This document shows positions 1 to 5,012 of a stretch of 5,012 nt of DNA, one piece after another. The DNA comes from UBA4246 sp045113475. GTDB lineage: Bacteria > Bacillota > Clostridia > Christensenellales > Aristaeellaceae. The translations under genes and the position numbers were made by a program. Within the stretch, counting starts at the first letter, position 1, and each line of letters begins with the position of its first letter. The stretch spans positions 1 to 5,012 of the forward strand of contig JBGUIY010000153.1 of assembly GCA_045113475.1 (NCBI GenBank), in the 5' to 3' direction. The notes beneath the pieces are model-generated. The model saw only the letters and a list, made by a program, of their open reading frames with translations. It made no database searches and had not been told where the DNA came from.

Positions 1-919
1 CGGAGGTATGCCTGCGCCCGATGCGTGCCAGCGTTTCGTCGTGAAAAGTCTGGGGATTGATCGATATGCGCGTGACCTTCGCCTTCAGCAGCAGATCAAG
101 CTTTTTCCTGTCGATCGTATCGGGGCGACCGGCTTCCACGGTGAACTCACGTCCCCGGGTCAGCGGCGCCAGCGCGTCCAGAATGCGCTCCATCTGTGAC
201 GCGGGCAGCGAAGTCGGCGTGCCGCCGCCCATATAGACGGTCGAAACAGACAGGCCGCATTCCTCCAGCAGCAGCTTTGTACTTTCGATTTCCCGAAGCA
301 GTGCGTCCACGTAGGGCACGACCAGCTTCCCGTTGCCGATCTCCCCGCTGGAGAAGCTGCAGTAGGTGCAGCGCGATACGCAGAACGGGATCCCGACATA
401 CAGCTCCGCCTGATCCTGCCCTGGTTTCGGCAGTTCGCTCTGCACCATGACGATATCCCGCAGAAGCCGCAGTTTTCCGGGCGTTACGCCAAACTGGCTC
501 CCCACCCAGGAAATCGCCTCTTCCAGGTCCGCGCCGCGCTCCATCCGCTGGTATACGAGCCTGGTGGGCCGGATGCCGGTCAGCGCGCCCCAGGGCGGCT
601 GGATGCCCGTCGCCCGCCTGAAGACGGCGTAAGCGGCAAGCTTGACGGCACGCTTGCGCAGGCGCTTCTGCTCCAGCGGTTCGTCCCAGGCCGCGTACTC
701 CCGGCTCTCCGTGCCGTTCACCGCGCCGCTGGCCGTCACCGTAACGAGCGTGCCGCGATTCGTCATGCGCTCGGTCATAGTCAGGAGAATATCACAGTCC
801 TCCTGCGGCATCCGCCGTTCAGCCGATACGGTATACTCCAGCTGCCCGAAAAAGATCCGCGCGATATCCGCCAGATCGTTTGCAAGTTCCGGGGCGCCGG
901 TGATGATGGTCAGCTTCAA
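1..919 (-). CDS. hemZ: Radical SAM coproporphyrinogen III oxidase-like protein HemZ (partial, C-terminus outside window)
   Basis: HemZ belongs to the oxygen-independent coproporphyrinogen III oxidase (HemN/HemW/HemZ) group of radical SAM enzymes, linked to anaerobic heme synthesis. I translated 306 codons; the family is about 490-500 residues, so the last third or more is missing. The N-terminal region carries the HemZ-type signature PPWGALTGIRPTRL (108-121). The radical SAM core begins at about 171 with YVGIPFC and has the CxxxCxxC cluster motif at C180, C184 and C187, followed by YMGGGTPTSLP (229-239) for SAM binding. EAGRPDTI (262-269) and RISINPQTF (284-292) are HemZ-type and differ from HemN and HemW. 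The residue two after the third Cys is Phe (F189), where HemN has a fourth essential Cys. The start is TTG: relA's stop TAA lies in the same frame four codons upstream, GGAGAAGG sits at good spacing, and the next in-frame ATG is codon 37, after apparently conserved sequence. Substrate is inferred from family only; true decarboxylase activity is not assured. Confidence 0.93.
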   Translation of the reverse strand, partial: MKLTIITGAPELANDLADIARIFFGQLEYTVSAERRMPQEDCDILLTMTERMTNRGTLVTVTASGAVNGTESREYAAWDEPLEQKRLRKRAVKLAAYAVFRRATGIQPPWGALTGIRPTRLVYQRMERGADLEEAISWVGSQFGVTPGKLRLLRDIVMVQSELPKPGQDQAELYVGIPFCVSRCTYCSFSSGEIGNGKLVVPYVDALLREIESTKLLLEECGLSVSTVYMGGGTPTSLPASQMERILDALAPLTRGREFTVEAGRPDTIDRKKLDLLLKAKVTRISINPQTFHDETLARIGRRHTS

Positions 920-922
920 AGT

Positions 923-930
923 CCTTCTCC
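923..930 (-). promoter_or_regulatory. Ribosome binding site of hemZ
   Basis: The minus strand reads GGAGAAGG here, with GGAG 7 bases before the TTG start of hemZ. It fills most of the 12-base gap after the relA stop codon. Together with the in-frame TAA just upstream, it fixes the non-ATG start. Confidence 0.78.
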
Positions 931-931
931 G

Positions 932-3121
932 TTACTTCGCTGTGCGGTATGCTTCGATGACGTCCGAACGGTTCTGCAGCTTCTTGAGCGCTTCGTCCAG
1001 CTGGGCGCGTCCGCGCACCTTGACCGTCATCATGATCGAGCAGGTCTTGTTTTTGTTTACCTTGACAGAAACCGCGCTGATCGGCATGTTCAGCGCATCC
1101 ACAAAGGCCGTAATCTCGCCGAGCAGGCTGGGATGGTCATAGCAGATGATCTGGAAGCTCGCGCTGAAGTCGCCGGTCTCCTCTTCCGCCCAGGATACGG
1201 AGACCATGCGCTCTGGCTCCACGTGCAAAGCATTTACACAGTCGGCCTTGTGCACCGTCACGCCGCGGCCGCGGGTGATATAGCCCACGATGTCGTCGCC
1301 GGGAACCGGGTTGCAGCAGCGGGCAAAGCGAACCAGCATGTTCGGATCGCCCTCCACATAGATGCCCTGGGTGGGCTTGCCGGCAGCTTTTGCAGGCGCC
1401 ACATCCGGAGACACCAGCGGGATCTTCTTCTGCTGCGGCGCTTCGTGACGGTTCCTTTCCTCTATCAGTCGGCCCATCACGTATACGGACGTGACGCCGC
1501 CGTAGCCGATCGCACCGTACAGGTCGTCCAGCGAACTGAACATGTATTTGCGGAGGATGGGCTCGTAATATTCCGGCTTGACATAATCCGGCAGCTTGAC
1601 GTTTCGCCGCTTGGCCTCATGCTCCAGCATGTCACGGCCCCGGGTCACATTCTCGCCGTGCAGCTCGTGCTTGAAGAACTGGCGTATCTTAGCCTTCGCT
1701 TGCTGGGTCTTGACAATCTTCAGCCAGTCCATACTGGGGCCTTTGGAGTTCGGCGAGGTCATGACCTCCACCCGGTCACCCGTCTGCAATTCGGTGTCCA
1801 GCGGCACCATCTTGCCGTTCACCCGCGCGCCGACGCACTGGTTGCCCACATGGCTGTGGATGCGGTAAGCAAAGTCCAGCGGCGTCGCGCCGCGCTGCAT
1901 ATTGATGATATCGCCCTTGGGGGTAAAGATGAATACTTCCTCGGAGAAAAGGTCGGTCTTCAGGCCGTCGATGAACTCGTGGCTGTCCCTGGTTTCGGAC
2001 TGCCAGTCCAGGATCTGCCTGAGCCAGAACAGTTTCTGGTCCAGCGCCTTGTCGCCGCCACCTTCCTTGTACCGCCAGTGGGCCGCGATGCCGTATTCCG
2101 CCACACGGTGCATCTCGCGGGTGCGGATCTGCACCTCGAACGGGAAGGGGATGCGCCGGCCGCCCATGACCGTGGTGTGCAGGGACTGGTACATATTCGC
2201 CTTCGGAACGGAGATGTAATCCTTGAACCGGCCCGGCACCTGCGTCCAGAGGGTATGTACGATGCCCAGCACCGTATAGCATTCCGGGATGGTATCCACG
2301 ATCACGCGGACCGCGATCAGGTCATAGATCTGATCGAAGGGTTTGTTGTGGATGACCATTTTGTTGTATACGGAATACAGGTGCTTCGGCCTGCCGTCGA
2401 TGGTGAAATGCAGGTGGGCCTCCGTCAGCTTTTCGGACAGTTCTTTTTTGATGAGCTGGATGTTCTCCTCACGCTCGACGCGCCGCATGCCGATGCGCCT
2501 GGCGACCTCCTGGTAGCCTTCGGGGTCGATGTAGCGCAGAGACAGATCCTCCAGCTCCTGCTTGATCGTATACACGCCCAGGCGGTGGGCCAGCGGTGCG
2601 TATATATCCAGCGTTTCCCGCGCGATCGCGATCTGCCTGTCGGGCGGCTGGAAGCTCAGCGTCAGCATGTTGTGCAGGCGGTCCGCCAGTTTGATCAGCA
2701 CCACGCGGATATCCTTGCTCATGGCCAGGATCATCTTGCGCAGGGATTCCGCCTGCTGTTCCTCACGGTCGCTGAAGTTCAGGCGGCCGAGCTTGGTCAC
2801 GCCGTCCACCAGCTGTGCGATCTCGTCCCCGAAGTTTTCCCGGATGGTATCCAGCGTGACGTCCGCGCAGTCCTCTACCGTATCGTGCAGGAATCCCGCC
2901 GCGATCGTCGGCGGATCGATCATGATCTCCGTGAGGATGCTCGCGACATACACGGGATGGATGATATAGGGTTCGCCGCTCTTGCGGTTCTGGCCTTTGT
3001 GGGCTTCGGACGCAAAATCATACGCCCGCTTGCACAGCTCAGCGCCTTCATGGTCGTATGTCTTTTCCACACGGCTCATGATATCATCGATTGTCAGCGG
3101 CTCATAAGCGGTGTACGACAC
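932..3121 (-). CDS. relA: Bifunctional (p)ppGpp synthetase/hydrolase, Rel (RelA/SpoT homologue)
   Basis: This 729-residue protein transfers pyrophosphate from ATP to GTP/GDP to make (p)ppGpp and hydrolyses it again, controlling the stringent response from the ribosome and cytosol. The length is normal for the family. The HD hydrolase domain (about 25-200) keeps the expected metal ligands H55, H79, D80 and D147, plus E83/D84 of HDTVED. The synthetase domain (about 220-350) has GRPKH (243-247), D267, the RFKD motif (298-301, the RxKD type of bifunctional enzymes), PKANMYQSLHTTV (306-318) and E329 of FEVQIRT. TGS follows (about 394-456), then a helical region, a zinc-finger-like domain with C602, C603, H624 and C628, and a C-terminal ACT domain (about 655-729). 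Both catalytic sites look intact, so it should be bifunctional. The start is GTG, chosen because a near-perfect AAGGAGG lies 7 bases upstream and residue positions match other Rel proteins; ATG at codon 15 has no good ribosome site. It overlaps recJ by 28 bases and hemZ follows 12 bases later. Confidence 0.98.
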   Translation of the reverse strand: MSYTAYEPLTIDDIMSRVEKTYDHEGAELCKRAYDFASEAHKGQNRKSGEPYIIHPVYVASILTEIMIDPPTIAAGFLHDTVEDCADVTLDTIRENFGDEIAQLVDGVTKLGRLNFSDREEQQAESLRKMILAMSKDIRVVLIKLADRLHNMLTLSFQPPDRQIAIARETLDIYAPLAHRLGVYTIKQELEDLSLRYIDPEGYQEVARRIGMRRVEREENIQLIKKELSEKLTEAHLHFTIDGRPKHLYSVYNKMVIHNKPFDQIYDLIAVRVIVDTIPECYTVLGIVHTLWTQVPGRFKDYISVPKANMYQSLHTTVMGGRRIPFPFEVQIRTREMHRVAEYGIAAHWRYKEGGGDKALDQKLFWLRQILDWQSETRDSHEFIDGLKTDLFSEEVFIFTPKGDIINMQRGATPLDFAYRIHSHVGNQCVGARVNGKMVPLDTELQTGDRVEVMTSPNSKGPSMDWLKIVKTQQAKAKIRQFFKHELHGENVTRGRDMLEHEAKRRNVKLPDYVKPEYYEPILRKYMFSSLDDLYGAIGYGGVTSVYVMGRLIEERNRHEAPQQKKIPLVSPDVAPAKAAGKPTQGIYVEGDPNMLVRFARCCNPVPGDDIVGYITRGRGVTVHKADCVNALHVEPERMVSVSWAEEETGDFSASFQIICYDHPSLLGEITAFVDALNMPISAVSVKVNKNKTCSIMMTVKVRGRAQLDEALKKLQNRSDVIEAYRTAK

Positions 3122-5012
3122 GCCGAACCCTCCTTTCGCGTCTGAAGCAGCCGGTACAGCGGCGCTTCCTCCGGGTCACGTTTCACAAGCGGTTTCATGG
3201 ACCATTCCAGGGTGTTCAAATCAAAATCGATCAGGCCGATCTGGGCGAAAACGGCGGCGCCGGCCATCGCGCCGGCCAAGCTGACGTCCGCGGCCCTCGC
3301 AGCGGCTGCGAGCCGCGAAGCCGGCCCTGTTTTGCGCAATACTGAATATAATCTGCGCAGCTGATCCCTGTCAAGAACAAATGAGTCCATCAGCTCCGAC
3401 AGGGCGCGGCTGATCCCGCAGCGAAGGATCTGCGCGCCGGGAAACGCCGTCTTCGCCGCCGTACCGCCGATGCCGTCCGCCAGGATCACGGTCCTGTAAG
3501 GCGCGTGCAGATCGTGCAGCGAAACGCCGCAGGCAATGGCGGAGTAGGCGCAGGGATCCTTGCAGGGACCCAGATGCAGGTCGAGCTCCGGGTGCGCGTT
3601 CTGCCACTCTCGGGCAGTTTCGGCGCAGCAGCAGTAAACCAGTGTACCCTGTGCAGTGATCTGACTCCCGTCATAAAGACCAGCTGAAACGTCCTGAAGC
3701 CCGTCGCCCTCCATCTCCGTCAGGAGCTTAAGCACGGCGGCAGCTTCCGCCGCCTCGTCCCGGGCGATTTCCACATGCTGCGGCAGCATTTTGCTGATCT
3801 GGCACTCGTACGTCACATTGCCCCGGAATTCGTTCCTGACCGGCGTGAAAAGGATGTCTACCGTCTTCGGCTGCAGCTTCATCAGCCCGCCGTGGCGGAA
3901 TGCGATGCCTGCGCGGCGGGTGTCGCCCTGCATCAGTTCGCATTTCAGGTGGTCGCCGTTCTGCCCCACTGCACGTGCGGACCAAAGCGTAACGCCTTCG
4001 TGATAAAAGACCGGCGATGGATTCCCCATGCCAAAGGGTTCCATGCGCTCCAGGAGACTGACTGTGGACTCGTTGACCTCGGTCAGGTCGAGGATATCGT
4101 CGTACGCATACGTCGGCATCAGGGACGCGTCCGCGCCGATCTGGTCTCTGACCGCTTCGCTGAGCCTCTCCCGGAAAGCCGAGATATCGTAGGTCCGGAG
4201 GGTCAGACCGGCCGCCTGCGAGTGCCCGCCGAAGCGGATAAACAGATCGGAGCAGGTTTTCAGCGCACGGTAAATATCCACGCCGCCAGCGCTCCGGGCC
4301 GAACCTACGGCGAATTCTTCACCCTCGGACAGCACCACGGTGGGATAGCCGTACTTTTCGGCGATGCGCCCCGCCGCCAGGCCCACGACGCCGCTGTCGT
4401 AGCCTGGTCCGCTGATCACGATGGCGCGGAGCCGGTACAGATCCATATTCTTCAGCTGTTCTTCCGCGTCCTCGATCACCGCGCGTTCTTCGTCCTTGCG
4501 CTGCGCGTTCACGCGGTTCATTTCAAAAGCCATCTGATCTGCACGCTCTTCGTTTTCCTCGAACAGCAGGCTCACTGCCATCAATGCGCTTTTCAGCCGT
4601 CCGCAGGCGTTCATGCGCGGTGCGAGCCCGAAGGCGATATGCTCGCTGCGCATGGGCGGCTTGTATCCGGCAGCGCGGATCAGCGCGCGCAGTCCCGGCC
4701 GACTGGTCTGTTCGATGGCCTTCAGGCCGAAATACACGATGGCGCGGTTTTCGTCCCGCAGGGGCACCATGTCCGCGACCGTGGCCAGGGCAGCCAGGTC
4801 CAGGCAGGACTGCGCCGCTTCCTCCCCCAGCAGGGCGCGGCAGAACTGATACGCCACCCCTGCGCCGCAAAGCCCGGGAAAAGGATAGGGCGGCATCAGT
4901 GGATCGATGACCGCGTCCGCCGGCGGCAGCTCGTCCGGCAGCGCGTGGTGGTCCGTCACGATCACCTGCATCCCCGCCGATTTCGCGGCGGCGACTTCCC
5001 TGACCGAGGTAA
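3094..5012 (-). CDS. recJ: Single-stranded-DNA-specific 5'-3' exonuclease RecJ (partial, N-terminus outside window)
   Basis: RecJ degrades single-stranded DNA 5' to 3' in the cytoplasm and supports RecF-pathway recombination, mismatch repair and base-excision repair. The reading frame is open to the right edge, so the gene starts outside the window; 638 codons are visible. Numbering from the first full codon, the phosphoesterase core shows the VTDHH motif (residues 18-22) and ALATVADMVPL with its conserved Asp near 80. GLAPRMNACGRL (about 128-139) leads into the DHHA1 domain (about 194-273), which carries the RFGGHSQAAG motif near 259-268. An OB-fold DNA-binding domain follows (about 299-408; EPFGMGNPSPVF). 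The last 220 or so residues form the C-terminal extension typical of Bacillus/Clostridium RecJ. The missing part, roughly 140-150 residues by comparison with the ~785-residue B. subtilis type, should hold the first catalytic Asp motifs. The stop codon TGA lies inside the start of relA (28-base overlap). Family identity is certain; activity of the C-terminal extension is unknown. Confidence 0.97.
   Translation of the reverse strand, partial: TSVREVAAAKSAGMQVIVTDHHALPDELPPADAVIDPLMPPYPFPGLCGAGVAYQFCRALLGEEAAQSCLDLAALATVADMVPLRDENRAIVYFGLKAIEQTSRPGLRALIRAAGYKPPMRSEHIAFGLAPRMNACGRLKSALMAVSLLFEENEERADQMAFEMNRVNAQRKDEERAVIEDAEEQLKNMDLYRLRAIVISGPGYDSGVVGLAAGRIAEKYGYPTVVLSEGEEFAVGSARSAGGVDIYRALKTCSDLFIRFGGHSQAAGLTLRTYDISAFRERLSEAVRDQIGADASLMPTYAYDDILDLTEVNESTVSLLERMEPFGMGNPSPVFYHEGVTLWSARAVGQNGDHLKCELMQGDTRRAGIAFRHGGLMKLQPKTVDILFTPVRNEFRGNVTYECQISKMLPQHVEIARDEAAEAAAVLKLLTEMEGDGLQDVSAGLYDGSQITAQGTLVYCCCAETAREWQNAHPELDLHLGPCKDPCAYSAIACGVSLHDLHAPYRTVILADGIGGTAAKTAFPGAQILRCGISRALSELMDSFVLDRDQLRRLYSVLRKTGPASRLAAAARAADVSLAGAMAGAAVFAQIGLIDFDLNTLEWSMKPLVKRDPEEAPLYRLLQTRKEGSACRTPLMSR
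3129..3135 (-). promoter_or_regulatory. Ribosome binding site of relA, inside recJ
   Basis: On the minus strand this reads AAGGAGG, a near-perfect anti-16S match, followed 7 bases later by the GTG start of relA. It lies within the last codons of recJ, so ribosomes translating recJ pass over it. It decides the choice of GTG over the internal ATG at 3077-3079, which lacks a comparable site. Confidence 0.85.
3257..3278. repeat. Short direct repeat, 10 bp twice with 2 bp spacer, inside recJ
   Basis: GCGCCGGCCA occurs at 3257-3266 and again at 3269-3278. On the minus strand this encodes the repetitive peptide LAGAMAGAA within the RecJ C-terminal extension. It is probably a chance result of Ala/Gly codons in GC-rich DNA, or a small slippage duplication. 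Confidence 0.5.
3289..3317 (-). repeat. GC-rich imperfect inverted repeat inside recJ
   Basis: An 8-base perfect inverted repeat (CTCGCAGC at 3296-3303 and GCTGCGAG at 3305-3312) has a single base between its arms. It is extended by a 5-base outer arm pair (CGCGG at 3289-3293 and CCGCG at 3313-3317) after a 2-base bulge. The sequence lies within the recJ coding region, encoding an Ala/Arg-rich helix, so it may only reflect codon use. There is no T-run after it in the transcribed direction, so it is not an intrinsic terminator. In mRNA it could form a stable hairpin roughly 170 bases upstream of the relA start. Confidence 0.45.

Noticed and set aside
1..919. hemN or hemW as the identity of the leftmost gene
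   Set aside because: The PPWGALTGIRP segment, EAGRPDTI and SINPQT motifs and the extra N-terminal region before the radical SAM core fit HemZ; HemN needs a fourth Cys and HemW begins almost directly with the cluster motif.
642..1142. Plus-strand open frame of 166 codons across the hemZ/relA junction
   Set aside because: It runs antisense to the 5' part of hemZ and 3' part of relA, is Ser/Arg-rich and low in complexity, and has no family features.
1133..3145. Long plus-strand open frame of 670 codons, as a protein-coding gene
   Set aside because: It is the exact codon-on-codon complement of relA, explained by lack of TTA, CTA and TCA codons; it has no recognisable domain, while relA is a full conserved protein.
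3289..3317. Hairpin as a transcription terminator
   Set aside because: It sits inside recJ coding sequence and has no T-run following it in the direction of transcription.
4523..4910. Several Arg/Ala-rich open frames on both strands within recJ
   Set aside because: They are out-of-frame or antisense readings of a strongly conserved RecJ DHH/DHHA1 region in GC-rich DNA.
4969..4971. ATG at 4971 as the real start of recJ
   Set aside because: The same frame continues upstream to the window edge with RecJ-like sequence (TSVREVAAAKSAG before MQVIVTDHH), so this Met is internal.

Overview
The window is a tightly packed stretch of bacterial chromosome with three protein genes, all on the minus strand and transcribed from the right end towards the left. 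In transcription order they are recJ (5' end outside the window), a bifunctional (p)ppGpp synthetase/hydrolase gene of the relA/spoT/rel family (complete), and hemZ (3' end outside the window). Coding sequence covers essentially the whole window. The only intergenic DNA is the 12 bases between relA and hemZ, while recJ and relA overlap by 28 bases. I found no RNA genes, mobile elements, CRISPR arrays, promoters or intrinsic terminators.

The gene set points to a Firmicutes/Clostridia-type bacterium. The evidence is a long RecJ with a large C-terminal extension after the OB fold (a Bacillus/Clostridium architecture), a single bifunctional Rel with the RxKD synthetase signature, and a HemZ-type radical SAM protein. 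recJ, relA and hemZ are known to lie near each other in many Firmicutes, usually with apt between recJ and relA and with dtd and often a metallo-beta-lactamase-fold gene between relA and hemZ. Here those intervening genes are absent, leaving a compact recJ-relA-hemZ string. Base composition is well above 50% G+C by eye (roughly 60%), with strong avoidance of TTA, CTA and TCA codons, which fits a high-GC anaerobic Clostridia lineage. I cannot name the genus.

Functionally, RecJ is a 5'-3' single-strand DNA exonuclease for recombination and repair. Rel makes and degrades the alarmone (p)ppGpp during starvation. HemZ is a radical SAM enzyme of the oxygen-independent coproporphyrinogen oxidase superfamily. 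The spacing, the overlap and the strong Shine-Dalgarno sequences favour one polycistronic transcript, with relA translation probably coupled to recJ. This is a conserved housekeeping region. I do not see an undescribed system in it; the points worth checking are the compacted gene order, the translational junctions and a few residue-level departures.
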